52,849 bases of DNA from Prevotella sp. (GCA_017556145.1 JAFZCU010000221.1:1-52849), one strand, 5' to 3'; positions 27,576-36,360 are shown, counted from the first letter of the stretch. Notes: generated by a model not told the origin, from the sequence alone. Program-made: numbers and translations.

Positions 27576-27603
27576 AATTGATAATTGACAATTGATAATT
27601 ATG
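27576..27603 (+). repeat. Four AATTGAT-type heptamers ending in the FAS1-3 start codon
   Basis: Units AATTGAT, AATTGAC, AATTGAT, AATTATG. The last three bases are the ATG at 27601; the upstream stop is at 27571. Confidence 0.9.
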
Positions 27604-29235
27604 AATACAAAGATATATAATAAGAATAGGATGAGGATTATGCTGATGGGAGTATTCTCTTACCTCTTACCTCTCACCTCTTACCTCTTCGTCTCCTGCT
27701 CCGACTGGAACGACCATTACGAGAGTCTGGCCTCAGAGGCAGGCAGCGACCTGACGCTGTGGCAGACCATCCAGCAGCATCCGGAACTGAGCGACTTCAG
27801 CGAGGTGCTCAGCCGGACCAAGGTGTTCAAATACCACAAAGTGACAGAGGTGAGCTATGCCGACCTGCTCGACGGTGCACAGACATTCACCGTATTGGCT
27901 CCTGTGAATGGCACCTTCAACAAAGACTCCGTACTGAGTCTGCTCTCTACCAGCAAGGGTGACTCGATGGTGGTTCGCTCGTTTATCGGCAACCACCTGT
28001 CGTATAATCAGGTGGCCAATGTGGAAAAGCCCACGGAATTCTTCCTGCTTAACAGCAAGCGTGCCACCATCGGCAACAACCAGACGATGGGTGTGGCGCT
28101 TCAGGCTTCGAATATCCGGGCCAAGGGCGGTATCCTGCATATCCTGCAGAACACACTACCCTATCGTTACAATATCTATGAGATTCTGCTGAACGATCCG
28201 CGTTACGACAGGATCGGGGCGCAGTTAAGCAGCTATGACAAGGATGAGTTCAATCCCACGCAGTCAGTAGAAGGCGGGATGGTGGACGGTGAGCAGATCT
28301 ATGTCGACTCCGTGTTCATCGAGCGTAACCGTATGCTGGAGCACATCGGACTGATAGCCGACGAAGACTCCACCTATATGATGGTGGTGCCCACCAATGA
28401 GGAGTGGACACGCGTGTGGCAAGAGGCGATGGACCACTTCCGCTACGACAAGACCGTAGAGGACGGTGACTCGCTGCAGCGCTTCTGGGCTAACTACTCG
28501 CTGCTGAGTGATGCCATCTACAGCCGTAGCATCCAGGCCAGTCCTGAGGATTCACTCATCACCTATTACTACACCAGGCGTTATCCCCAGTACCATGTGT
28601 TCCACAAGCCCTTCGCGGCTGGGGGCATCCTCTATGGCTCGACAGCCACAGACTATAGCAACGGCACGCTCTACACCACTGACCGCTGGCCGTTCACACC
28701 GGAGATGACCTACAACCGTGAGCTGAAGACCGAGGGCGAGCATGTGGACCTGATGGTGGACTATGCCCAGTGCAGCTATACCACGCGTAAGCATGTTGCC
28801 GACAGCGTGTCGGAAAATGAATATCTGGTGATCACCCCGCGAACGGCCACGACCAACTGGACCATGACGTTCAAGGTGGAAAACACGCTGGCCGCAGACT
28901 ATGATATCTGCGCGGTGATCCTGCCGGCCAATGTCTACAACCCGGATGCGCAGCTGAAACCCTGTAAGTTCCAGGTGGAGATCAACTATGTCGACGAGAA
29001 CGGCCGTCAGCAGACCTACAATGCCGGTAATGAGAAGTTCACCAACGATCCCACACGGGTAGACACGGTGGTGGTGGCAGAGAACTTCAGGTTGCCCGTC
29101 TGCAACTACAACCAGACGAACATGAAGTTCACGGTGAAACTGAAGTGCAGCATCACCGCCCGTGAGACATCAGGCTACTCGCGCGAGATGTTCCTCGACT
29201 GCATCTATCTGCGTCCCAAAAACAACAAACAATAA
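27601..29235 (+). CDS. Fasciclin (FAS1) domain surface lipoprotein 3
   Basis: 544 residues from ATG 27601. The leader MNTKIYNKNRMRIMLMGVF is close to the leaders of SusD 1 and FAS1-2; the lipid Cys in SYLFVSC is followed by SDWNDHYE. The first FAS1 domain (about 55-185) shows FSEVLSRTKVFKYHKV, FTVLAPVNGTFNKDSV and KGGILHILQNTLPY. A second (about 185-330) has YMMVVPTNEEWTRVW. The C-terminal part (about 375-540) is beta-rich (TMTFKVENTLAADYDICAVI; MFLDCIYLRP) and parallels the sandwich of FAS1-2. FAS1-2 and FAS1-3 are thus diverged relatives with one plan. It stands 24 bases before SusC 2. A surface accessory role in the transport complex is inferred from context. Confidence 0.83.
   Translation: MNTKIYNKNRMRIMLMGVFSYLLPLTSYLFVSCSDWNDHYESLASEAGSDLTLWQTIQQHPELSDFSEVLSRTKVFKYHKVTEVSYADLLDGAQTFTVLAPVNGTFNKDSVLSLLSTSKGDSMVVRSFIGNHLSYNQVANVEKPTEFFLLNSKRATIGNNQTMGVALQASNIRAKGGILHILQNTLPYRYNIYEILLNDPRYDRIGAQLSSYDKDEFNPTQSVEGGMVDGEQIYVDSVFIERNRMLEHIGLIADEDSTYMMVVPTNEEWTRVWQEAMDHFRYDKTVEDGDSLQRFWANYSLLSDAIYSRSIQASPEDSLITYYYTRRYPQYHVFHKPFAAGGILYGSTATDYSNGTLYTTDRWPFTPEMTYNRELKTEGEHVDLMVDYAQCSYTTRKHVADSVSENEYLVITPRTATTNWTMTFKVENTLAADYDICAVILPANVYNPDAQLKPCKFQVEINYVDENGRQQTYNAGNEKFTNDPTRVDTVVVAENFRLPVCNYNQTNMKFTVKLKCSITARETSGYSREMFLDCIYLRPKNNKQ
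27653..27694 (+). repeat. TTACCTC heptamers in the FAS1-3 signal-peptide codons
   Basis: Six units in 7-base phase: TATTCTC, TTACCTC twice, TCACCTC, TTACCTC, TTCGTCT, coding the hydrophobic core up to the lipid Cys. Confidence 0.85.
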
Positions 29236-29259
29236 CAATAAACAATAGACATTACGATT

Positions 29260-32200
29260 ATGGAAAAGAAATCATTGAAAAGGAACTTAGCCAGAACGAT
29301 AACGGTTATTGGTTATTGGTTATTGGTTGTCGGAACAGCCATGGCTCAGGATACTAAAACGGTAAGTGGCGTTGTGACCGATGCTGCCACCGGACAGCCA
29401 TTGGCCGGTGTGCTGGTGGAGGCATACGGCAACAACCGCATCACGGCACTGACCGACGAGCAAGGTACCTACGAGCTGAAAGTGCCTGAATACGTGAGCA
29501 GCGTCAGCATGCGCGTCGAGGGTTATCAGATCCTGCAGAAGGCCATCGGCCGACAGGCTGACAAGACCGACGGCAGGCTCTATCCCGCTACGTTCAGCGG
29601 GATATACAGTCAGACCACACAGTCATTTGCGAGCCGTAGCGCCTCGGATTTCGACAACACGGCCCAGGTGAGCATCGACCCGCTCATTGCCCAGCAGCTA
29701 GGTGCAGACATCCATTCGGTGACGCGCAGCGGCCAACTGGGCATCGGCAGCACCATGTTCATCGGCGGTCTTACCAGCCTGCAGGTCAACAGCCAGCCGC
29801 TGGTGGTGATCGACGGCGTGATTACCGATATGCAGTACAACCGCCAGATGCTGCACCAGGGATATTACAACAATATCCTGGCCAACCTGAACGTGAACGA
29901 CATCGAAAGCGTGACGGTGCTTAAGAACGGTACGGCCATCTACGGTGCTAAGGCTGCGGGGGGCGTGATTCTGATCAAGACCAAGCGCAACAAGTCGATG
30001 GCAACGAAGATCGACGTGACCATCAACGGCCAGTACCAGCTCAAACCCCGTCTGCCGAAGATGATGAGTGGTGAGGACTATCGCCTCTATGCCACGGAGA
30101 TGCTGAGCGAACTGACGGATAACCTGCAGAATCTGGAGTTTATCAACAGCGACCCCACCAACTACTATTATAATACCTATCACAACAATACCGACTGGAC
30201 CGATCTGGTGTATCACAACACGTTCGTGACCAACTACGGTATCAACGTACAGGGTGGTGACGATGCTGCCAACTACAACCTGTCGGTGGGTTATTCCTTA
30301 GGTGATGCCACGCAGCGCGGCAACGATTTCTCACGCTTCAACATGCGACTGAACTCCGACATCAAGGTGTTCAAGGGGCTCGACGTCCGTTTCGACGCTG
30401 CCTACAGCGATGTCACCCGCGACCTGCGCGACGACGGTGTCAGTGCCGACCTGAGTGTCGGAACCGTTTCCGCACCGGGATTCCTCTCGCTCATCAAGTC
30501 GCCCTTCCTGTCGCCATACGCCTTCGACATCAACGGCAATCCCAGCCATTATCTGGCAGAGGCCGACAATTACCTCTACAAGGTGTTCAGCCAGGATGGC
30601 GAGATCTATGCCAATGCCGTCCGTCTGGCCAACCCCAAGGGCATCCTGTCGTTGGGCGACGGCGAGAACCGCAATCAGGCCGGTAACCGTATGATCACCT
30701 TCAGCGTGACACCCAAATATGAGTTCAACAGACATCTCTCCCTTTCCGAGCATTTCAACTTCTCGCTGGTCAATACCAACGAGAACTACTATCTGCCACT
30801 GGAGGGCACACCGCCCTTCCGTCTGATGGCCTCAAGCAATATCCAGGTGACAAACATGGCGCAGAGCCTTGCAGCCCGTCAGAACTCGATCATGAGCGAC
30901 ACCCGTCTCACCTGGGGTAACCGCTATGGTGCCCATAAGATCGACGTAATCGGCGGCATCCGCTATCAAAGCAGCAACTACAAGCTGACTGCCCAACGCG
31001 GTTTCGACACCGGTAACGACAAATACCCAAGCACAGGCAATGCCCGTAACTACCGTTCGACCTGGGGTGCCAACGACAAGACGCGCGACCTGACCTGGTA
31101 TGCTCAGGCCGACTACAACTGGGCAGAGAAATACTATGTGGAGGCGGGCATCTCGGCAGAGACCAGTTCGCGCTTCGGTAAGGATGCCGACGGATTGAAG
31201 CTCGGCGGTGTGGTATGGGGTCTCTTCCCCAGCGTGAATGCCGCCTGGGTGGTCAGCAACGAGAAGTGGCTCGCCGACTTCAAGGGCATCGACTACCTGC
31301 GCCTGAACGTTGGCTTCGACGTCACCGGTAACGACGCTATCGACTATACAGCCTCGAAGACCTATTTTATTGCCAACAACATGCTGTCGCAGAAGGTCGA
31401 CGGCAAGTCGATCGGTAATATCGGCAACACGTCGCTGGCTTGGGAGAGCACCAGCCGGCTGACTGCTGGTGTGGAGACCAATGTATTGAATAACCGCATC
31501 AACCTCCGCTTCAACTATTTCAAGGGATGGACCAAGAATCTGCTCACCCTGCGCCAACTGGCATGGACCAGCGGTCTGGCTGAGAGCTGGAGCAACGAGG
31601 GCAAACTCGAGAACGCCGGTTTCGAGGCCGGCATCGGTATCAAGGTGCTCAACCTGAAAGACCTGACCTGGGAGGTAGGCGCCACCGCCGGTCACTACAC
31701 CAACGAAATCACTGCCCTGCCCGACAACAACAAGTCATTTGAGACCGAGGCTTACGGTGCTACCATCCTCTCACAGGTAGGCTCAGCAGTCGGTGTATTC
31801 TACGGTTATCAGACACAGGGCGTGTATGCCACTCAGGCCGAGGCTGACCGCGACGGCTACTATCTGGTGAACAGCCGCGATGAGCGTGAATACTTCAAAG
31901 CTGGTGACGTACGCTTCGTCGACAAGGACGGCAATGGTGTCATCAACGAGAACGACCGCTTCATCATTGGTGATCCCAATCCCGATATCTACGGTAATAT
32001 CTACACCCGTCTCAACTGGAAGCACTGGGCGCTCGACGTGACCATGCGCTACTCATTGGGCAATGATGTCTATAACTACCAGCGCTCAGTGCTGGAGGGC
32101 GGTTCACGCTTCTATAACCAGACCACTGCCCTGTTGGCTCGCTGGTCCAGCGAAGGTCAGCAGACCGAGATTCCCCGAATCAGCTACGGCGATCCTATGG

Positions 32201-32469
32201 GTAATGCTCGTTTCAGCGACCGTTGGATTGAGGATGGCAGCTACTTGCGTCTGAGCAATGTCTCACTGAGCTACTATATTCCCATCCAGAGCACCTATCT
32301 GCAGGGAATCACCCTCTGGGGCGGTGCATATAACCTCTTCACACTCACCCACTACTTAGGAAGCGATCCCGACTGCGGTGTCAGTGGCAGCACCCTGCTC
32401 CAAGGCATTGACAGCGGCCTGCAGGCCATCGCCCCATCCTTCGCTTTCGGCGTGAAGATTAACTTGTAA
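29260..32469 (+). CDS. SusC-like TonB-dependent outer-membrane transporter 2
   Basis: 1069 residues. Signal peptide VIGYWLLVVGTAMAQ, coded by the same GGTTATT repeats as SusC 1. The regulatory-like beta domain (about 35-110: VSGVVTDAATGQPLAGVLVE) is followed by an atypical linker, then the plug (about 145-240) with SVTRSGQLGIGSTMFIGGLT, PLVVIDGVI and VLKNGTAIYGAKAAGGVILI. The barrel follows. The C-terminus FGVKINL ends in Leu rather than the usual Phe, a small deviation. Plug motifs are diverged from those of SusC 1, so the two pairs probably take different ligands or sizes. The SusD partner begins 54 bases downstream. Third last in reading order of a seven-gene operon that ends at a terminator at 34316. 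Confidence 0.93.
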   Translation: MEKKSLKRNLARTITVIGYWLLVVGTAMAQDTKTVSGVVTDAATGQPLAGVLVEAYGNNRITALTDEQGTYELKVPEYVSSVSMRVEGYQILQKAIGRQADKTDGRLYPATFSGIYSQTTQSFASRSASDFDNTAQVSIDPLIAQQLGADIHSVTRSGQLGIGSTMFIGGLTSLQVNSQPLVVIDGVITDMQYNRQMLHQGYYNNILANLNVNDIESVTVLKNGTAIYGAKAAGGVILIKTKRNKSMATKIDVTINGQYQLKPRLPKMMSGEDYRLYATEMLSELTDNLQNLEFINSDPTNYYYNTYHNNTDWTDLVYHNTFVTNYGINVQGGDDAANYNLSVGYSLGDATQRGNDFSRFNMRLNSDIKVFKGLDVRFDAAYSDVTRDLRDDGVSADLSVGTVSAPGFLSLIKSPFLSPYAFDINGNPSHYLAEADNYLYKVFSQDGEIYANAVRLANPKGILSLGDGENRNQAGNRMITFSVTPKYEFNRHLSLSEHFNFSLVNTNENYYLPLEGTPPFRLMASSNIQVTNMAQSLAARQNSIMSDTRLTWGNRYGAHKIDVIGGIRYQSSNYKLTAQRGFDTGNDKYPSTGNARNYRSTWGANDKTRDLTWYAQADYNWAEKYYVEAGISAETSSRFGKDADGLKLGGVVWGLFPSVNAAWVVSNEKWLADFKGIDYLRLNVGFDVTGNDAIDYTASKTYFIANNMLSQKVDGKSIGNIGNTSLAWESTSRLTAGVETNVLNNRINLRFNYFKGWTKNLLTLRQLAWTSGLAESWSNEGKLENAGFEAGIGIKVLNLKDLTWEVGATAGHYTNEITALPDNNKSFETEAYGATILSQVGSAVGVFYGYQTQGVYATQAEADRDGYYLVNSRDEREYFKAGDVRFVDKDGNGVINENDRFIIGDPNPDIYGNIYTRLNWKHWALDVTMRYSLGNDVYNYQRSVLEGGSRFYNQTTALLARWSSEGQQTEIPRISYGDPMGNARFSDRWIEDGSYLRLSNVSLSYYIPIQSTYLQGITLWGGAYNLFTLTHYLGSDPDCGVSGSTLLQGIDSGLQAIAPSFAFGVKINL
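29299..29329 (+). repeat. GGTTATT heptamers in the SusC 2 signal-peptide codons
   Basis: Same as at 20560-20590: three full GGTTATT units (29304-29324) plus a partial one, identical over 31 bases to the SusC 1 copy. Confidence 0.88.
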
Positions 32470-32494
32470 GACATAGGAACGGATGATTATTTAG

Positions 32495-32526
32495 ACATAA
32501 GAACATAAGAACATAAGAGAATTATG
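32495..32526 (+). repeat. ACATAAGA octamers ending in the SusD 2 start codon
   Basis: ACATAAGA occurs three times in 8-base phase, and the next eight bases, GAATTATG, end with the ATG of SusD 2 at 32524. Confidence 0.85.
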
Positions 32527-34299
32527 AATACGAAGACAACAAATAAGAAACCGGCTTGCCGCTTGCTACCGCAGGGACGCAAGAATTGGATGAGGATCTC
32601 AATGGCAGGTGTATTCTACTTACTCCTTCTCTCCTTCTCTCCTTTACTCCTCTTCTCTTCCTGCTCCGACCTCATGGATACCGATTCGGAACTCGTGGAG
32701 TTTGAGGAGGACAACAAACTGCAGTCTCCAACCGATAGTGTTTACAGTGTGATGGGCATCATCTACAAAATGCAGGCCGTAGCCGACCGTACCGTCCTGT
32801 TAGGCGAGTTGCGCAGCGACCTGACCACTACAACCGCTTATGCCTCTGCCGACCTGAAGGCCATCACCAATTTCCAGATCGACACCGACAATGCCTACAA
32901 CCGCATCAGCGACTATTATGCCATCATCAACAACTGCAACTACTTCCTCACCCACATCAACAAGGATCTGGTGAAGAACGACCGCAAGGTGTTTGAGGCA
33001 GAATATGCTGTGGTCAAGGCCTTCCGCGCCTGGACTTACTTCCAGTTGGCACAGGTCTACGGTCAGGTGCCCCTCGTCACCGAGCCCCTGCTCACCGAGG
33101 AGGCCGCCCGCGAGGCCATGACCAGCAACATCAGCGACATAACCACTATCTGCAATTATTTCATCGACGACCTGATGCCCTACGTCGACACGAAGCTGCC
33201 GACCTACGGCCAGATCAACAACCAGAACTCGCAGAAGTATTTCATCCCCGTGCGCGCCCTGCTTGGCGACCTCTGCCTCTGGGCTGGCCGCTACCAGGAG
33301 GCAGCACAGTTCTACCACGACTTCCTCGCCATGCGTACGAAACCTGTGCCCACAAGTAGAAGTCAGACCTATTGGTGGAACGTCAGTGCCAAGGAATTCA
33401 CCACGGTGACCTACTCACTCTCCTACGAAAGTTCCAAAGACGAGTGCCTCAGCTACATCCCGATGGAGAGCAACGAGTTCTACGGCATCAAGAGCGAACT
33501 GAGCAACATCTTCAACTCGACGGAGGTCAACCAGTACTACGCCCAGGTAGTGCCAGCCAACGGTCTGCGCCAGCTCTCGGCCAAACAGAACTTCTGTGCC
33601 ACCTATACGAAGATCGATGGTACGCAGGACACCATCTACGTGCCGAAGGAGAACATGGAAAGTGAACTCTTCGGCGACCTGCGCTTCGCTACTGTCTGGC
33701 GGAAGAACATTTTGAGCCGCGAGCGTTTCTCGCGCCTGTCAAGCGACTACCAGACCATCATAAAGGTCAACACCGGCAGTGTGACACTCTATCGTGTCAA
33801 CATTGTCTACCTGCGCTATGCCGAGGCCCTCAACCGCGCCGGTTATCCCCAATCGGCATTTGCCGTGCTGAAGTACGGTCTCTACGATGATATCATCAAC
33901 AAGCAGATCGACGAGGCTGAGCGCACCGCCGCCCGCGATTTGATCAGTTTCGACAGAGACCTGTTTACTGTCAACAATACGCAGGGCGTCCACTCACGCG
34001 GTTCCGGCGATGCCAATTGCGACACGCTCTATGTGCTACCCCAGCCGACGTATGCCCTGGCTACACGTCAGGACACCGTCAACTACCAGATTCCGCTGGT
34101 GGAAGACCTGATTATCGATGAAATGGCTCTGGAGGGTGCCTTCGAAGGTTACCGCTTCTACGACCTGATGCGTGTGGCCCTGCGCCGTGGCGACCCCAGT
34201 TATCTGGCAGCGCCCATCGCCCGCCGCAACGGTGAGACCGACAACGCAATCTACCAGCTACTGATGGATCCCAAGAACTGGTACCTCCCCCAGCCCTAA
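32524..34299 (+). CDS. SusD-like glycan-binding lipoprotein 2
   Basis: 591 residues. A long n-region (MNTKTTNKKPACRLLPQGRK) precedes the hydrophobic core and lipid Cys in LLLFSSC, then SDLMDTDSELVEFEE, an acidic surface-export signal. Helical repeats: YAIINNCNYFLTHINKDLV, AVVKAFRAWTYFQLAQVYGQ and ALLGDLCLWAGRYQEAAQFY. The late signature is LIIDEMALEGAFEGYRFYDL with MRVALRRGDPSYL. It is the partner of SusC 2. The core of the signal peptide is coded by 8-base repeats (32623-32662, unit CTCCTTCT). It is the last gene of the operon, followed within 17 bases by a terminator hairpin. SusD 1 and SusD 2 share only family features. Confidence 0.93.
   Translation: MNTKTTNKKPACRLLPQGRKNWMRISMAGVFYLLLLSFSPLLLFSSCSDLMDTDSELVEFEEDNKLQSPTDSVYSVMGIIYKMQAVADRTVLLGELRSDLTTTTAYASADLKAITNFQIDTDNAYNRISDYYAIINNCNYFLTHINKDLVKNDRKVFEAEYAVVKAFRAWTYFQLAQVYGQVPLVTEPLLTEEAAREAMTSNISDITTICNYFIDDLMPYVDTKLPTYGQINNQNSQKYFIPVRALLGDLCLWAGRYQEAAQFYHDFLAMRTKPVPTSRSQTYWWNVSAKEFTTVTYSLSYESSKDECLSYIPMESNEFYGIKSELSNIFNSTEVNQYYAQVVPANGLRQLSAKQNFCATYTKIDGTQDTIYVPKENMESELFGDLRFATVWRKNILSRERFSRLSSDYQTIIKVNTGSVTLYRVNIVYLRYAEALNRAGYPQSAFAVLKYGLYDDIINKQIDEAERTAARDLISFDRDLFTVNNTQGVHSRGSGDANCDTLYVLPQPTYALATRQDTVNYQIPLVEDLIIDEMALEGAFEGYRFYDLMRVALRRGDPSYLAAPIARRNGETDNAIYQLLMDPKNWYLPQP
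32623..32662 (+). repeat. CTCCTTCT octamers in the SusD 2 signal-peptide codons
   Basis: CTCCTTCT twice, then CTCCTTTA, CTCCTCTT, CTCTTCCT in 8-base phase, ending at the lipid Cys codon. Confidence 0.75.
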
Positions 34300-34315
34300 A
34301 TACCCTAAATAAAAG

Positions 34316-34341
34316 AATCCCCGCTCGGTTGAGCGGGGATT
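34316..34341. terminator. Two-way terminator between SusD 2 and the 610-residue gene
   Basis: AATCCCCGCTC and GAGCGGGGATT form an 11-base stem with loop GGTT. T-runs follow it on both strands. It lies 17 bases after the SusD 2 stop and one base after the stop of the opposing gene (34343). Confidence 0.9.
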
Positions 34342-34342
34342 T

Positions 34343-36175
34343 TCATTTCAGTGCCTCCTTTCTGTCGTTATGGATATAGATTCCTTTCTTTGTCGGGCTG
34401 GTGATGCGGTGGCCGTTCAGGTCGTACCACAAGTCGGTGCCGTCGGCATCTGTGGTACGGATGTACCGGATACCCGTCGTCTCGCCGTCGATGCTGCCTA
34501 TCAACAGGCGCACACCGCTTGACGATTCGATGTAGGCGCGGAACGGTGGGATTCTGGCTTTGGTGTTTTCTGTCGTCATCAGACTCCACTTGTTGTTTTT
34601 CTGCAGGATATACTTGCCAATGGCCTTGGCATTCGACAGACCGCTAAATGTGCCGGTGAACGTATAGCCATCAATAGTCTTACTGTTGATGTTCATCGAA
34701 GTCACCCTCACGTCTTTGCAGCTCACCTCGATAGCGTCGCTGCCGGTCACGGCAACGAGATATGGTGTGTTGGCTGCAGGCGCTGTCGTCACCTCCCTGA
34801 AGTTAACCGTCTCGCCGCTGATACCCTTCAGCGTGTAATACTTGACATTCGCGCCCGTCAACGGCTTGAAGGGCAGGCATACGGTATACAGGTTGGCTTC
34901 CTGTCCGCCAATCTGCACATCCCCACTGCCGGACTCGCTGCCAGGAGCTAACAGATCACGTGTATAGGTCAGTTTGACCAGAGCTGCGTCATCTGGCAAC
35001 TCACTGGCGCTTCCCGTACCTTCCTTGAGGTTGACGAGGTAGCCTTCCCTCACCTCAACGATGTCGCCTTCAACGCCTTCGCCGCCCTCGTAAGCAATGG
35101 CCCTTGGCCAGTCCTCTTCCCACTCGTCTGCGTCAACTTCAGTATCTGCGTCAATGGTGAAACAATCATCGCTGATGCGATGACCGTTCACGACGAAAGT
35201 ACATAAGTACCCCTCGCGGCTATTGTAGAGGGTTACCGTATCACCTGCGCTAAAAATATAATAAACGGTCTCGCCGATGGTGAAGGTACCGGTGTAGTTA
35301 TCGCTGAGGGTAACGTATTCATTGGCAACGGTGACGGTGTAGCCGTCCAACGGCATCAGCATCATATCGCCGGAAGGCAGGTCGGTCGCGGCGCCGGGGG
35401 TTAAATAAGCGCTGGGGTTTTGCTCATAGGAGGTGTAGATTAGGAACCGCTTGGCAATAGTCACGTTACCTGCGAAGCCAACGACACGGATGCGGTCCAC
35501 GTCGGTATTGTTCCAGCCGAGGGTAATGGTACCGGTACTGGTCATGGTGCCCATGCAAACCACTGCTCCGCCGTTGACGGTGATGTCGCCAGCGCTGATT
35601 TTGCCAATGTAATCACCGGTTTCTGCGTCGAAGTCAGCGGCACCCACTCCACCGCTATTGACGGTGAGGGTGCTGAAACCAGTGAGGTTTTGCGCCATGA
35701 TTGAGCCGATGTTATCGATAGTGGCGCCGTCGGGCAATGGCTGGCCGTAGAAGGTGATGGCATGGCTGGCATTGTCAGCATCGGTGCCGTTAATATTGCC
35801 GTTAACAAGCATTTGAGAGCCGTTGGCCAGGATCATGCGTACATCGCCGGCGAGGGAAAGGTCGTGGGTGTAGAGCAGCATGCCCTGGGCAACGTACCAC
35901 GTCTCTTCACCGCTCACGCCGAGCATCTCTTCCGTACCGTCGAGTATATAGACGGTGGGATGGCCTTCGGTGCCGGTGTTAAGGGAGCAGCCGTCACCAT
36001 CGAGGTAGTCGATGTGTGTGTGTCCTTCACCCCCGTCACCAAGGTACGGTTTGTTGTCTAATGGTGTCTCCTGCGCTCGCGCCCCCGTTGCCGAGAGCAT
36101 CATGAGCATCACCAAGCCAAGTGCTTTTGTCATCCATGCACCCGCTATCAACATTATTCCCTTTACCTGTATCAT
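34343..36175 (-). CDS. Secreted repeat-rich protein of unknown function with sorting tail
   Basis: 610 residues. The signal peptide is best explained from Met15 (36133, MTKALGLVMLMMLSATGARA); the ATG at 36175 is the longest start. Residues of about 60-230 look like an irregular parallel beta-helix (DITVNGGAVVCMGTMTSTGT; GDVRMILANGSQMLVNGNIN). A middle part (about 290-400) is acidic. From about 430 there is a beta domain (NLYTVCLPFKPLTGANVKYY; TPYLVAVTGSDAIEV), common in Prevotella secreted proteins, and the C-terminus LWYDLNGHRITSPTKKGIYI resembles type IX sorting tails. No enzyme motif is seen. It is transcribed alone, from the gap that holds the 22-base array, and convergent with the SusCD operon. 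It may be an adhesin-like or glycan-binding protein; I do not recognise a specific family. Confidence 0.68.
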   Translation of the reverse strand: MIQVKGIMLIAGAWMTKALGLVMLMMLSATGARAQETPLDNKPYLGDGGEGHTHIDYLDGDGCSLNTGTEGHPTVYILDGTEEMLGVSGEETWYVAQGMLLYTHDLSLAGDVRMILANGSQMLVNGNINGTDADNASHAITFYGQPLPDGATIDNIGSIMAQNLTGFSTLTVNSGGVGAADFDAETGDYIGKISAGDITVNGGAVVCMGTMTSTGTITLGWNNTDVDRIRVVGFAGNVTIAKRFLIYTSYEQNPSAYLTPGAATDLPSGDMMLMPLDGYTVTVANEYVTLSDNYTGTFTIGETVYYIFSAGDTVTLYNSREGYLCTFVVNGHRISDDCFTIDADTEVDADEWEEDWPRAIAYEGGEGVEGDIVEVREGYLVNLKEGTGSASELPDDAALVKLTYTRDLLAPGSESGSGDVQIGGQEANLYTVCLPFKPLTGANVKYYTLKGISGETVNFREVTTAPAANTPYLVAVTGSDAIEVSCKDVRVTSMNINSKTIDGYTFTGTFSGLSNAKAIGKYILQKNNKWSLMTTENTKARIPPFRAYIESSSGVRLLIGSIDGETTGIRYIRTTDADGTDLWYDLNGHRITSPTKKGIYIHNDRKEALK

Positions 36176-36262
36176 ATTCGTTTCGTTTTATTGTTTCCGT
36201 TATTGCCGGCTGAGGCTTATAGTTATTCATCGCGCCGCAGAAACCCACAGCCTTTCAGGCTG

Positions 36263-36270
36263 CAAATATA
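36263..36270 (-). promoter_or_regulatory. -7 element of the 610-residue protein gene
   Basis: Minus-strand TATATTTG fits TAnnTTTG and lies about 90 bases upstream of the ATG at 36175. A TTTG lies at 36290-36287, a shorter gap (16) than usual. Confidence 0.42.
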
Positions 36271-36360
36271 CAAATTATTCCCGAAACAAAACACATTCCT
36301 CCCATCTTTTTTTTCATCTATCACAGGGACTCTAATTCTGATACATAATATCGATGGAAT

